In this document: positions 33,746 to 42,876 of the stretch, piece after piece
Numbering within the stretch: the stretch's first letter is position 1
Layout: each line of letters opens with the position of its first letter
Translations under genes and position numbers: made by a program
Origin: Polycyclovorans sp002706265
GTDB lineage: Bacteria; Pseudomonadota; Gammaproteobacteria; Nevskiales; Nevskiaceae
Direction of reading: 5' to 3'
Length of the DNA: 64,000 nt
NCBI GenBank assembly: GCA_963973915.1
Contig: CAXBBM010000015.1
Location: forward strand, 10,469 to 74,468
Notes under the pieces: generated by a model
Databases searched by the model: none
What the model was told of the DNA's origin: nothing
Seen by the model: only the letters and a program-made list of their open reading frames with translations

Positions 33746-34975
33746 ATGAAGATCAAACGCTTTCTGGCCGGCAGCATGCGCGAAGCCATGCGCCAGGTGC
33801 GCGAAGAACAGGGGCCCGATGCGGTCATTCTGGCCAGCCACACCCGGCACGACGGGGTCGAAGTGGTCGCCGCCGTGGACTACGACGAAGCGCTGATGCG
33901 CCAGGCGGTGGCCCGCAGTGAAGCCCCGGCCCCCCCGGCCAGGGCCCCCGCGCCCAAGGCGGCGAAGCGCCCGGCTGCCGAAGCCCCGGTGTCGCCTGAG
34001 CCGGCGCCTCAGTCGCGGCAAGTGGAGTGGGCCATAGACCCGCAGATCCGGCGGCTGGAAACCGAGCTGGGCGAGTTGCGCGGCCTGCTCGAAGCCACCC
34101 TGGCGGCCACCGAAACCCGCATTGCCCAGGCCCACCCCAACCGCGCCCGCCTGCTGGCGCTGATGGAGCAGTTGGGGTTTTCGCCGCGCATCGGCCAGCG
34201 CATTGCCGCCACCCTGCCGATCGATGCCGACGAGACCCGCACCCGCTGCCTGCCCGTCGGCTGGCTGGCCAAGCATTTGACCGTCATTGCCCCGGCGGTG
34301 CTGGAAACCGGCGGTCGCGTGGCGCTGGTCGGCCCCACCGGCGTCGGCAAGACCACCACGCTGGCCAAGCTGGCCGCCCGCGCGGTGCGCCGCTTCGGCT
34401 CCCGGCAGGTGGCGCTGATCTCGCTTGACACCTATCGCATCGGCGCCGAAGAACAGCTGTCCACCTATGCGCGACTGCTGGGGGTGCCGCTTTATGTCGC
34501 CCAGGCGCCGGAGCAACTGGGCGAACGCCTGCGCGACCTGAGTGACTGCCGCTGCGTGTTCATCGACACGCCGGGCATGAGCCCCGGCGACGATCGGCTG
34601 GTGGCCTCGCTGGAGGCGCTGGGCTGTCGCAATGACCAGATCCAGAGCTGGCTGGTGTTGCCGGCCGGCCAGCAGCGCGAAGACCTGGAGGCCGCGGTGC
34701 ACCGCTTCAGGCCCGCCCGTCCCAGTGCGCTGGTGCTGAGCAAGCTCGATGAATGCACCCGGTTGGGCGGCGCGCTGTCGGTGGCGCTGGAGCAGCAACT
34801 GCCGCTGACCGCGCTGTGCGACGGCCAGCGGGTGCCCGAGGATTTTCACCTCGCGCGCGCCGCCGACGTGGTGCTGCGCGCCATGCAGGTGGCCCGCAAA
34901 CCCAACGCGGTGCCGGCCATGCCGCCGCCGGTAACGACCTCTTTTTCCAGTCTGGAGCACGCGCGTCATGGCTGA
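33746..34975 (+). CDS. flhF: Flagellar placement SRP-like GTPase FlhF
   Basis: A 409-residue SRP-family GTPase that positions polar flagella. The N-terminal B region is MKIKRFLAGSMREAMRQVREEQGPDAVIL, followed by a P/A-rich linker; the NG domain has P-loop GPTGVGKTTTLAKLAAR and the TYRIGAEEQLSTYA segment. The expected DTAG motif reads DTPGMS. It lies 12 bases after flhA with an AGGGGG site. Its partner FlhG overlaps its 3' end. Confidence 0.95.
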   Translation: MKIKRFLAGSMREAMRQVREEQGPDAVILASHTRHDGVEVVAAVDYDEALMRQAVARSEAPAPPARAPAPKAAKRPAAEAPVSPEPAPQSRQVEWAIDPQIRRLETELGELRGLLEATLAATETRIAQAHPNRARLLALMEQLGFSPRIGQRIAATLPIDADETRTRCLPVGWLAKHLTVIAPAVLETGGRVALVGPTGVGKTTTLAKLAARAVRRFGSRQVALISLDTYRIGAEEQLSTYARLLGVPLYVAQAPEQLGERLRDLSDCRCVFIDTPGMSPGDDRLVASLEALGCRNDQIQSWLVLPAGQQREDLEAAVHRFRPARPSALVLSKLDECTRLGGALSVALEQQLPLTALCDGQRVPEDFHLARAADVVLRAMQVARKPNAVPAMPPPVTTSFSSLEHARHG

Positions 34976-35846
34976 GTCGATCATCTCCCGCTTCACCCAG
35001 GCGGCCGGGCTGCAACCCCGCAAGGATGCGCCCCGGCCGGTCCGGGTGATTGCCGTCGCCAGTGGCAAGGGCGGGGTGGGCAAGACCAACGTCTCGGCCA
35101 ATCTTGCGCTGGCCTTGCAGATGGCGGGCGAGCAGGTGCTGCTCATGGACGCCGACCTGGGGCTGGCCAACGTGGACGTGCTGTTCGGCCTGCAACCCAT
35201 GTTCCATCTGGGCCATGTGCTGGAGGGACGGTGCTCGCTCAACGACGCGTTGGTGCAGGGCCCGTCGGGGCTGACCATCGTGCCGGCCGCCAGTGGCCTG
35301 AAGCAGATGGCCTCGCTGAGTCACGCCGAGCACGTGGGCCTGATCCGCGCATTTTCGGAGCTTGCCCGGCCCATCGACACGCTGATCGTCGACACCGCCG
35401 CCGGCATCGCCGACAGCGTCACCACCTTCTGCCGCGCGGCCCAGGAGGTGCTGATCGTGGCCAACAACGAGCCGGCCTCGCTGACCGATGCCTATGCGCT
35501 GATCAAGGTGCTGTCGCGCGACCACGGCATACACCGCGCCCACGTGATCGCCAACATGATCCGCTCGGCGGCCGACGGCTACGAGATGTTCGAGCACCTG
35601 CGTCGGGTCTCGGAGCGCTTTCTCGACGTACACCTCAACTACCTCGGTGGCGTGCCCTACGACGAGTACCTGCAGCGCGCCATCCGTCGCCAGACGGCCG
35701 TGGTCGAGGCCTACCCCAGCGCGCAGTCGTCGGTGGCGTTTCGCAACCTCGCCGCCACCGTCCGCAAATGGCCGCCGCCCGAGGGCGCCCGCGGCCACGT
35801 CGAATTCTTTGTTGAGCGCCTGATTGGCACCGGGGCCTACGCATGA
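34968..35846 (+). CDS. flhG: Flagellar number regulator FlhG (FleN)
   Basis: A 292-residue MinD/ParA-type ATPase that limits flagellar number and works against FlhF. The deviant Walker A is ASGKGGVGKTNVSANLALAL, and switch motifs are MDADLGLANVDVLFGL and DTAAGIADSV. It overlaps flhF by 8 bases and fliA by 4 bases. Confidence 0.95.
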   Translation: MAESIISRFTQAAGLQPRKDAPRPVRVIAVASGKGGVGKTNVSANLALALQMAGEQVLLMDADLGLANVDVLFGLQPMFHLGHVLEGRCSLNDALVQGPSGLTIVPAASGLKQMASLSHAEHVGLIRAFSELARPIDTLIVDTAAGIADSVTTFCRAAQEVLIVANNEPASLTDAYALIKVLSRDHGIHRAHVIANMIRSAADGYEMFEHLRRVSERFLDVHLNYLGGVPYDEYLQRAIRRQTAVVEAYPSAQSSVAFRNLAATVRKWPPPEGARGHVEFFVERLIGTGAYA

Positions 35847-36583
35847 GCGCCGTCGTCGAGGCCTACCGTGCCCAGCAGGTGCCCTCGCTGCAGGAACTGA
35901 TCGCCGCGCACCAGTCGCTGGTGCGGCGCATTGCCTACCACCTGCTGGCCAGGTTGCCGTCCTCGGTGGAAGTGGATGACCTGCTGCAGGCCGGGCAACT
36001 GGGCCTGATTGAAGCCGCGCAGCATTTCCGCACCGATGCGGGCGCCAGCTTTTCCACCTTCGCCGGCATCCGCATTCGCGGGGCCATGCTCGATGAACTG
36101 CGCAAGGGCGACTGGGTGCCGCGGTCGGTGCACCGGCGGGCGCGCGAACTGGCCGACGCCATACGCCGCGTCGAGGCGCGCACCGGCCACGAGGCTGCAG
36201 ACGCCGAGGTGGCGCAAGAACTGGGCATCAGCCTCAGTGAGTACCACCAGCACGCCGAAGACGCCGCGCGCGCGCCGCTGATGTCGCTGGACGGCGCCGC
36301 CGAAAGCGACCCCTCGATACTCGACCACATCGCCAGCCACGACTCGCCCGAACGCGAAGTGCTGCGCGATGACTTCAAGCGCGCCCTGGCGCGCGGCATC
36401 GACCAGCTGCCCGAGCGCGAAAAGCTGGTGATGAGCCTGTACTACCAGGACGAACTCAACCTCAAGGAAGTGGGCGCGGTGCTGGGTGTCAGCGAAAGCC
36501 GCGTCTGCCAGTTGCACGCCCAGGCGCTGCTGCGACTGCGCGCCCGCCTGAGTGACTGGACCCAGTTGTCCGAAGCCGCCTGA
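35843..36583 (+). CDS. fliA: Flagellar sigma factor FliA (sigma-28)
   Basis: A 246-residue sigma-70-family factor that transcribes late flagellar and chemotaxis genes. Region 2 is seen in LPSSVEVDDLLQAGQLGLIEAA, with FSTFAGIRIRGAMLDELRKGDWVPRSV; region 4 in LPEREKLVMSLYYQDELNLKEVGAVLGVSESRVCQLHAQAL. The start ATG overlaps the flhG stop. Confidence 0.96.
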   Translation: MSAVVEAYRAQQVPSLQELIAAHQSLVRRIAYHLLARLPSSVEVDDLLQAGQLGLIEAAQHFRTDAGASFSTFAGIRIRGAMLDELRKGDWVPRSVHRRARELADAIRRVEARTGHEAADAEVAQELGISLSEYHQHAEDAARAPLMSLDGAAESDPSILDHIASHDSPEREVLRDDFKRALARGIDQLPEREKLVMSLYYQDELNLKEVGAVLGVSESRVCQLHAQALLRLRARLSDWTQLSEAA

Positions 36584-36608
36584 CCCCGAACGACCGCCGA
36601 GACCCGCC

Positions 36609-37001
36609 ATGAACCCGAACATGAAAATCCTCATCGTTGACGACTTCTCGACCATGCGTCGCATCGTCAAGAACCTGCTTGCCGACCTGGGCTTCACCAA
36701 CACCGCCGAGGCCGACGACGGCGCCACCGCACTGCCGCTGCTCAAGCAGGGCGGCTTCGACTTCGTCGTGACCGACTGGAACATGCCTGGCGTCACCGGT
36801 ATCGAGCTGCTCAAGGCCATCCGCGCCGAGCCTTCGCTGGCCAAGCTGCCGGTGCTGATGGTGACCGCCGAAGCCAAGCGCGAGCAGATCATCGAAGCCG
36901 CGCAGGCGGGCGTGAACGGCTACATCATCAAGCCGTTCACCGCCGTCACCCTCAAGGAAAAGCTCGACAAGGTGTTCGAGCGTCTGGCCCAGGCCGCGTG
37001 A
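36609..37001 (+). CDS. cheY: Chemotaxis response regulator CheY
   Basis: A 130-residue single-domain receiver that binds the flagellar switch when phosphorylated. Acidic pocket DD (ILIVDDFSTMRR), phospho-acceptor Asp in FVVTDWNMPG, the conserved threonine in VLMVTAEA and lysine in IIKPFTA are all present. The start at 36609 excludes an upstream in-frame extension. It directly precedes cheZ (TGATG junction). Confidence 0.96.
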   Translation: MNPNMKILIVDDFSTMRRIVKNLLADLGFTNTAEADDGATALPLLKQGGFDFVVTDWNMPGVTGIELLKAIRAEPSLAKLPVLMVTAEAKREQIIEAAQAGVNGYIIKPFTAVTLKEKLDKVFERLAQAA

Positions 37002-37558
37002 TGCGCCCGGACCATCCGTCCGCGCCGGACGCCACCCTGCGCGAAGAACTGCGTGGCGTGACCCGCGCCTTTCAGCAGGCCTTGCACAGCCTGCCGCTGG
37101 ACACGCGGCTGGTCGACGTGGCCCGGCTGGCACTGCCGGATGCCTGTGCGCGCCTCGATCATGTCGTGGCGCTCACCGAAACCGCCGCCCACACCACGCT
37201 CGACAAGGTGGACGCGCTGCGCGGCAGCCTGGACGCCTCCGGGCGCATTGCCGCCTCGCTGCCGGAACACACACGCGGCCGGCTGGAGGCCCTGATCAAG
37301 GTGCAGCGCGGCCATTGCGCCGAGCTCGATGCCGCGCAGGCCTATCAGGACCTGACCGGCCAGATCATCCGCCGCGTCACCCAGATCATTCGCGGTCTGG
37401 AGGCCGATCTGCTGGCCCTGGCCGAAGGCCGGCCGCTGGCCATCACCCCGGCCGAGCCCGACCTGACGCGGGGGTGCGGCCCGGCCATTGCCAATCTTGA
37501 CGCCGCGCCCTCGACGCAGGGCGATGCCGACGACCTGCTCGACGCGCTGGGGCTGTGA
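37001..37558 (+). CDS. cheZ: CheY-P phosphatase CheZ
   Basis: A 185-residue helical phosphatase. The catalytic helix contains AYQDLTGQIIRRVTQII, with the conserved D and Q of the DLTGQ motif. The C-terminal CheY-binding tail is DADDLLDALGL, matching the E. coli type. A GTG at 36998 is an alternative start. It is shorter than E. coli CheZ (214) in the N-terminal helix. Confidence 0.93.
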   Translation: MRPDHPSAPDATLREELRGVTRAFQQALHSLPLDTRLVDVARLALPDACARLDHVVALTETAAHTTLDKVDALRGSLDASGRIAASLPEHTRGRLEALIKVQRGHCAELDAAQAYQDLTGQIIRRVTQIIRGLEADLLALAEGRPLAITPAEPDLTRGCGPAIANLDAAPSTQGDADDLLDALGL

Positions 37559-37561
37559 CCG

Positions 37562-39256
37562 ATGACCGACGACCCCAGTCTGCTCGCGGATTTTCTCAAC
37601 GAGGCCACGCCGTTGCTGGAGCGCCTTGGCGATGACCTGATGCGCCTCGGGGACGACCCCTCGGCCGACACGCTGAACGCCGTGTTTCGCGGCTTTCATA
37701 CCGTGAAGGGCGGCGCCAGCTTTCTGGCGCTGGACGCCGTGGTCGCCCTTTGTCACCGCGCTGAAGATGCCTTCGGACGGGTGCGCGATGGCACGCTCAC
37801 CGTCACCGAGCCGCTGATTGACGCGGCGCTGGATGCCGCACGGGTGCTCGACCAGCAGGTGGCCGCCCTGTACGAGGGCGTGGCCCCGCCGCCCGCGCCG
37901 CCCGAGGTGCTGGCCGCCTTCGACCAATTGCTGGGGCAGGGCGCCGATGACCTGATCAGCGAGGACGAATTCGAGGCCCTGCTCGACCAGTTGCAGGGCG
38001 GTGGCGCGCCGCCGCCGGCGGTCGCCCCGCCCGCAGCCGTTGCACCACCGGTCGCGGCCCAGCCTGCCGCCCGGCCCGCCGCCCTGCGGCCGCCCGACAC
38101 CCAGGTGCGGGTCGATGCCGAGCGGCTGGACCGACTGATGGCCCTGGTCGGTGAACTGGTGATTGTGCGCAACCGGCTCAAGGCGCACGCCGGTGATCGC
38201 GTCGCCACACCCGATGCCCCCGAACACGGTCGTCTGCTGGGCGAGCTCGACCGCGTGACCCTGCGCCTGCAAGACGCCGTGATGCGCTGCCGCATGCAGC
38301 CGGTCGGCCGTCTGTTCAGCCGCTTTCCGCGCGTCGCGCGGGAGCTGGCGCGCGAACTGGGCAAGCAGGTCGAGATCGTGCTGGACGGTGAAGACACCGA
38401 CCTCGACAAGCACCTGGTCGATGCCCTGGCCGACCCGCTCATTCACCTGGTACGCAACGCCATTGACCACGGCATCGAAACGCCCGAGCAGCGCCGCGCG
38501 CTGGGCAAGCCGGTGGTGGGCCGCCTGTTGCTGTCGGCGCAACAGCGCGGAGACAGCGTGATGCTGCGCATCGAAGACGATGGCAAGGGGCTGGACGCCG
38601 ACGCGATCCGTGCCTCGGCCATCAAGAAGGGCCTGCTGGATGAACGCGATGCCGCGCAACTCAGCGTCGCACAGGCCCGCGAACTGATTCTGAAGGCCGG
38701 ATTCTCGACCCGCGAGGCGGTGTCGTCCGTGTCGGGCCGCGGCGTCGGCATGGATGTGGTGGCCGCCAGCGTGCGCAGTCTGGGCGGGCGCCTGGTGCTG
38801 GGCGGCGAGACCGGGCGCGGCACCGTGGTGGAGCTGATCCTGCCGCTGACGCTGGCGATTCTGCCGACCCTGCGCACCGCCTGCGCCGGCCGCTCGCTGG
38901 CGGTGCCGCTGCGGCAGATCATCGACCTGCAGACCTTTGACGCCGACCAGGTGCAAATGCGCGGCGACGTGCCGCTGTGGAGCGGCACACAGCCGGCCAT
39001 TCCCCTGCATTTCCTCGACCAGTGGCTGGGCGCGCCGAAAGGCCTGCGCAAGCTGCTGGTGCGTGTCAGCACGCGCCGCGGTGACTGCGGCCTGGTGGTG
39101 GACGCGGTGGAAGGCCGTGAAGACATCGTCGTCAAGCCGCCGGGCGCCCTGCTGCGCGGACTGCCCGGCTACGGCGGCGCGGCGGTGACCGGCGACGGGC
39201 GCATCGCCGTGATTTTGAACCCGGATGAACTCACCACCATGGCAGTGGAGGCCTGA
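37562..39256 (+). CDS. cheA: Chemotaxis histidine kinase CheA
   Basis: A 564-residue kinase. An N-terminal phosphotransfer domain has His46 in RGFHTVKGGASFL. An A/P-rich linker (about residues 150-175) follows, then the dimerisation helix (VDAERLDRLMALVGELVIVRNRL), the ATPase with N-box HLVRNAIDHGIETPEQR and G-boxes EDDGKGLDADAI and GRGVGMDVV, and a C-terminal CheW-like domain. A separate CheY-binding P2 domain is not evident, and the protein is about 80-100 residues shorter than typical CheA. It is followed directly by motC rather than cheB. Confidence 0.95.
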   Translation: MTDDPSLLADFLNEATPLLERLGDDLMRLGDDPSADTLNAVFRGFHTVKGGASFLALDAVVALCHRAEDAFGRVRDGTLTVTEPLIDAALDAARVLDQQVAALYEGVAPPPAPPEVLAAFDQLLGQGADDLISEDEFEALLDQLQGGGAPPPAVAPPAAVAPPVAAQPAARPAALRPPDTQVRVDAERLDRLMALVGELVIVRNRLKAHAGDRVATPDAPEHGRLLGELDRVTLRLQDAVMRCRMQPVGRLFSRFPRVARELARELGKQVEIVLDGEDTDLDKHLVDALADPLIHLVRNAIDHGIETPEQRRALGKPVVGRLLLSAQQRGDSVMLRIEDDGKGLDADAIRASAIKKGLLDERDAAQLSVAQARELILKAGFSTREAVSSVSGRGVGMDVVAASVRSLGGRLVLGGETGRGTVVELILPLTLAILPTLRTACAGRSLAVPLRQIIDLQTFDADQVQMRGDVPLWSGTQPAIPLHFLDQWLGAPKGLRKLLVRVSTRRGDCGLVVDAVEGREDIVVKPPGALLRGLPGYGGAAVTGDGRIAVILNPDELTTMAVEA

Positions 39257-39259
39257 GGT

Positions 39260-40000
39260 ATGGACATCGTCAGTTTGGCTGCCATTGTTCTGGCCACCGT
39301 GTCGGTGATTGGCGGCAGCATTCTCAAGGGCGCGGGCGTCAAGGCGCTGCTCTCCAGCGCCGCCTTCATGATCGTCGTGCTCGGCACCATTGCATCCGTG
39401 TGTCTGCACACGCCGGCCTCGACGCTGAAGCGGGCCATGGCGATTGCTAAATGGGTGTTCATGCCGCCGAAAAGCGATCCGCATCAGACCATCGAGCAGA
39501 TCGTTGAATGGAGCAACACGGCACGCAAGCAGGGGCTGCTGGCGCTGGAAGCCTCGGTCGATGCGCAGCCGGATGAGTTCATCAAGAAGGGCCTGCAGAT
39601 GCTGGTCGATGGTGCCGAGCCGGAAACCCTGCGGGCCACGCTGGAGGTCGAAATCGGCGCCAAGGAGCACCACGATCTGGCCGCAGCCAAGGTGTTCGAA
39701 AGCGCCGGCATCTACGCGCCGACGCTGGGCATCATCGGCGCGGTGATGGGGCTGATGGCGGTGATGCAGAACCTCGCCGACCCCTCGAAGCTGGGCGCCG
39801 GCATCGCCGCCGCCTTCGTCGCCACCATTTACGGCATCGGCTTCGCCAACCTGTTCCTGCTGCCCATGGCCAACAAGCTCAAGGCCATCATCCAGGCGCG
39901 CTCGCGGGACCAGGAGATGCTGGTCGAAGGTCTGGTGAGCATTGCCCGCGGCGAAAATCCCCGCAACATCGAGGCCCGCCTGTCGGGCTACCTGCACTGA
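39260..40000 (+). CDS. motC: Flagellar motor stator protein MotC (MotA family)
   Basis: A 246-residue proton-channel stator subunit with four membrane helices. The conserved channel part is APTLGIIGAVMGLMAVMQNL then LGAGIAAAFVATIYGIGFANLFLLP. MotC is the second stator set in Pseudomonas-type bacteria; position after cheA and before motD supports the name over MotA. It lies 3 bases after the cheA stop. Confidence 0.93.
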   Translation: MDIVSLAAIVLATVSVIGGSILKGAGVKALLSSAAFMIVVLGTIASVCLHTPASTLKRAMAIAKWVFMPPKSDPHQTIEQIVEWSNTARKQGLLALEASVDAQPDEFIKKGLQMLVDGAEPETLRATLEVEIGAKEHHDLAAAKVFESAGIYAPTLGIIGAVMGLMAVMQNLADPSKLGAGIAAAFVATIYGIGFANLFLLPMANKLKAIIQARSRDQEMLVEGLVSIARGENPRNIEARLSGYLH

Positions 40001-40013
40001 CCGGAGCCCCGTC

Positions 40014-40910
40014 ATGGCGCGCAAACAACCGCACGAAGACCACGTCAACCATGAGGCCTGGGCCATTCCCTACGGCGATCTGGTCACCCTGTTGCTGGCG
40101 TTCTTCGTGGTGATGTACGCGGTGTCTTCAATCAACGAGGGCAAGTACCGCGTCGCGGCGGCGTCCATGTCGGCGGCCTTTGGTGGCACGCCCAAGTCGC
40201 CGGTGCCGATCCAGATTGGCGACCACACCGCCAAGGGCGACGGGGGCGATCAGAAGGCGCCGCCGATCAACGGCCCCGCCCATCGCCAGGAAGACCGCGC
40301 GATGCTGCAGCGCACGCCCATCGCGCCGCCGGTGGCCGATGTGCGGCCACTGAAAATGACGCCCGACAGCGCGGCGGTCACCGCCCAGGCGGTTGTCGGG
40401 GACACGACCCTGGCCGAAATCGGCCGCGAGATCATCGAGGCGCTGGCGCCGCTGCTGGCCGACGATCAGGTGCGCATCGTGCACCGGCAGAGCTGGCTCG
40501 AGGTCGAGATCAACACCGACGTGCTGTTCGCCAGTGGCTCGGCCGAGCTGGCGGTGGCGGTGTTGCCGGTGATCGATGAAATCGGCCGCATTCTCGGCAG
40601 CTTCGACAACCGTGTTCGGGTGGAGGGCCACACCGATGATCGGCCCATCAACACCCGCGTGTTTCCGTCCAACTGGGAGCTGTCGGCGGCGCGCGCCGGC
40701 ACCGTGGTGCGTCGCCTGCGGGATCAGGCCGTGCTGCCCGATCGCCTGTCGGTGGTCGGCTATGGCGAGTTCCGGCCTCTGGCCGTCAACGACACGGTGG
40801 AAGGGCGCCGGCAGAACCGCCGCGTGACCCTGATCGTGCTGGCGGCCGAGCAGACCGAGCTGGCGGCCGCACCGGCCGGGTCGGCGGTGAAGGATGTCCC
40901 CGAATCATGA
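40014..40910 (+). CDS. motD: Flagellar motor stator protein MotD (MotB family)
   Basis: A 298-residue stator subunit: a short cytoplasmic N-terminus, one membrane helix with the proton-binding aspartate region PYGDLVTLLLAFFVVMYAVSSIN, a long linker, and an OmpA-type peptidoglycan-binding domain (VEGHTDDRPINTRVFPSNWELSAARAGTVVRRL). A CCGGAG site precedes the ATG at 40014; the longer frame is rejected. It overlaps cheW by 4 bases. Confidence 0.94.
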   Translation: MARKQPHEDHVNHEAWAIPYGDLVTLLLAFFVVMYAVSSINEGKYRVAAASMSAAFGGTPKSPVPIQIGDHTAKGDGGDQKAPPINGPAHRQEDRAMLQRTPIAPPVADVRPLKMTPDSAAVTAQAVVGDTTLAEIGREIIEALAPLLADDQVRIVHRQSWLEVEINTDVLFASGSAELAVAVLPVIDEIGRILGSFDNRVRVEGHTDDRPINTRVFPSNWELSAARAGTVVRRLRDQAVLPDRLSVVGYGEFRPLAVNDTVEGRRQNRRVTLIVLAAEQTELAAAPAGSAVKDVPES

Positions 40911-41374
40911 ACGCGCAGGTGCAGACCTCGATGTGTCCCGACTTTCCCCCCGGCCCCTGGCTGCTGACGCTGTTGGCCGGCGAACGCTATGCGCTGCCGG
41001 TGCCATGGCTGCGCGAGGTGTTGCGCGGCCATCCGGCCGATCCGATTCCCGGCGGTCCCCCGGCCTTGCTGGGCGTGATGCACGTGCGCGGCGAAGTGCT
41101 GCCGGTGCTTGATCTGCGCCTGCCGCTGGCACTGGCGCCGCATGATCCGGGCGAGGCCGGAACTCTGGTGATTGTCGATGTGCTGCATGAAAGCTTCGCG
41201 CTGCGGGTGGATGCGGTGGCCGACGTGATCAAGATCGCCCCCGATGCCATCGAGCCGCATCACATTGGCGTGCACCCGGCGGCGCTGTGCGGCTTTGCGA
41301 GAACGCCGCAGGGCCTGGTGCAGATGATTGATCCTCGGGCGCTGCTGCCGGTCGCGGCGGGGGTCGCGGAATGA
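40907..41374 (+). CDS. cheW: CheW-like chemotaxis coupling protein
   Basis: A 155-residue CheW-domain protein. Recognisable are the AGERYALPVPWLREVLRG start and the GVMHVRGEVLPVLDLRLPL block, with LVIVDVLHESFALRVDAVADVIKI as the second half. It couples receptors to CheA. It is the last gene of the flagellar/chemotaxis operon, convergent with amtB. The sequence is diverged enough that another CheW-domain role is possible. Confidence 0.88.
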   Translation: MNAQVQTSMCPDFPPGPWLLTLLAGERYALPVPWLREVLRGHPADPIPGGPPALLGVMHVRGEVLPVLDLRLPLALAPHDPGEAGTLVIVDVLHESFALRVDAVADVIKIAPDAIEPHHIGVHPAALCGFARTPQGLVQMIDPRALLPVAAGVAE

Positions 41375-41399
41375 GCCGCCGCACCACCCGCCGCACGCC

Positions 41400-42692
41400 T
41401 TACAGGTCGTAGCCACGCTCGTTGTGCGACACCTGATCGAGCCCCACCAGTTCTTCATCACTGCTCACGCGCAGGCCTCCGGCCAGCACGCGCACCAGCT
41501 TGAACAGGCCATAGGTGACCACGGCGGTATACGCGCCGGTGGCGAGCACGCCAAGGGCCTGCACGCCCAGTTGTGAACCCATGCCCATGCCGGTGGCATA
41601 GCCCTGGCCGCTGAACACGCCCAGCGCGTCCGAGGCGAAGATGCCGGCGGCCACGGTGCCAAGAATGCCGCCCACGCCGTGCACCGGAAACACGTCGAGC
41701 GAGTCGTCGATTTTCAGCACGCGCTTGAGGACGTTGGTGGCGGCAAAGCAGACCACGCCGGCCGTGAGACCGATGACGATCGCGCCGCCGGGACCGACGA
41801 AGCCGGAAGCCGGAGTGATGGTGCCCAGGCCCGCCACCATGCCCGTGACCGTGCCCAGTGCCGAGGGCTTGCCGTAACGCTTCCATTCCGCCACCGACCA
41901 CGCCAGCGCTCCGGCCGCCGCCGAAATGTGGGTCACCAGCATGGCCATGGCCGCATTGCCGCCGGCACTCAGGGCCGAGCCGCCGTTGAAGCCGAACCAG
42001 CCCACCCAGAGCATCGCTGCACCGGTGACGGTCATGGTCATGTTGTGCGGCAGCATCGGCGTGGTCTGAAAGCCGCGACGCGGCCCCAGCACCATGGCGG
42101 CGACCAGCGCCGCCACGCCGGCCGTCACGTGCACCACCGTGCCGCCGGCAAAGTCGAGCAGGCCCAGCTTGAACAGCCAGCCTTCACTCGCCCACACCCA
42201 GTGGGTGACCGGGATGTAGACGGCCAGCAGCCACAGGGCCGAGAACCACAGCATCGCCGAGAACTTGATGCGCTCGGCAAAGCCGCCGACCACCAGCGCC
42301 GGCGTGATGATGGCGAAGGTCATCTGGAACATGGCAAACAGCGATTCGGGAATGGTGCCGCTGAGCGTGTCTTCGCCGATGCCGGACAGCATGGCCCGCG
42401 ACAGATCGCCGATGAACCCGTTGCCGCCGCTGAAGGCGAGGCTGTAGCCGACCGTGACCCAGATCATTGTCGCCAGGCAACAGATCACGAAGCACTGCAT
42501 CAGCACCGACAGCACGTTCTTGGTGCGCACCAGGCCGCCGTAGAACAGCGCAAGGCCGGGCAGGGTCATGAACAGCACCAGCGCGGTGGCGGCCATGATC
42601 CACGCGGTGTCGCCGGTGTCGGGCTGCGCGTCCTGCGACCACGCCAGGGTGGGCAGGGCCATCAGGCCCGCCAAGAGGATGAGTCTGCGCAT
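41400..42692 (-). CDS. amtB: Ammonium transporter AmtB
   Basis: A 430-residue trimeric ammonium channel. It has a signal peptide (MRRLILLAGLMALPTLAWSQ) and about 11 membrane helices. Family blocks are WIMAATALVLFMTLPGLALFYGGLVRTKN, THWVWASEGWLFKLGLLDFAGGTVVHVTAG with the first pore histidine, and FPVHGVGGILGTVAAGIFA with the second. A GGAG site precedes the ATG at 42692. The PII gene glnK, its usual partner, is not adjacent. Confidence 0.95.
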   Translation of the reverse strand: MRRLILLAGLMALPTLAWSQDAQPDTGDTAWIMAATALVLFMTLPGLALFYGGLVRTKNVLSVLMQCFVICCLATMIWVTVGYSLAFSGGNGFIGDLSRAMLSGIGEDTLSGTIPESLFAMFQMTFAIITPALVVGGFAERIKFSAMLWFSALWLLAVYIPVTHWVWASEGWLFKLGLLDFAGGTVVHVTAGVAALVAAMVLGPRRGFQTTPMLPHNMTMTVTGAAMLWVGWFGFNGGSALSAGGNAAMAMLVTHISAAAGALAWSVAEWKRYGKPSALGTVTGMVAGLGTITPASGFVGPGGAIVIGLTAGVVCFAATNVLKRVLKIDDSLDVFPVHGVGGILGTVAAGIFASDALGVFSGQGYATGMGMGSQLGVQALGVLATGAYTAVVTYGLFKLVRVLAGGLRVSSDEELVGLDQVSHNERGYDL

Positions 42693-42876
42693 GGCCTGTC
42701 TCCGGATGGCCTTATGGGTATGGGCCGATTGCCATCGACCGGCAGGCATGGTCGCCGCAAATCGCCGGAAAGAAAAGAGGCGCGCGGGGCCGGTCGGCAG
42801 CCCAGGCCGGGCGGGCTGGTACCGCGCCCGGCACCGGGCCGGTCACGCACCGCTGAAAGGCGCACAGCAGCCCGCG

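Noticed and set aside
36920..40066. A 1048-codon open frame on the minus strand opposite cheZ, cheA and motC
   Set aside because: It is the mirror of strongly supported genes; in very GC-rich DNA the third-position bias keeps an antisense frame open. Its product is low-complexity Q/H/R/G-rich with no motif.
42826..42839. A GC-rich hairpin GCCCGG/CCGGGC between amtB and pilR
   Set aside because: The loop is only 2 bases and there is no T run, so it is not a convincing terminator.
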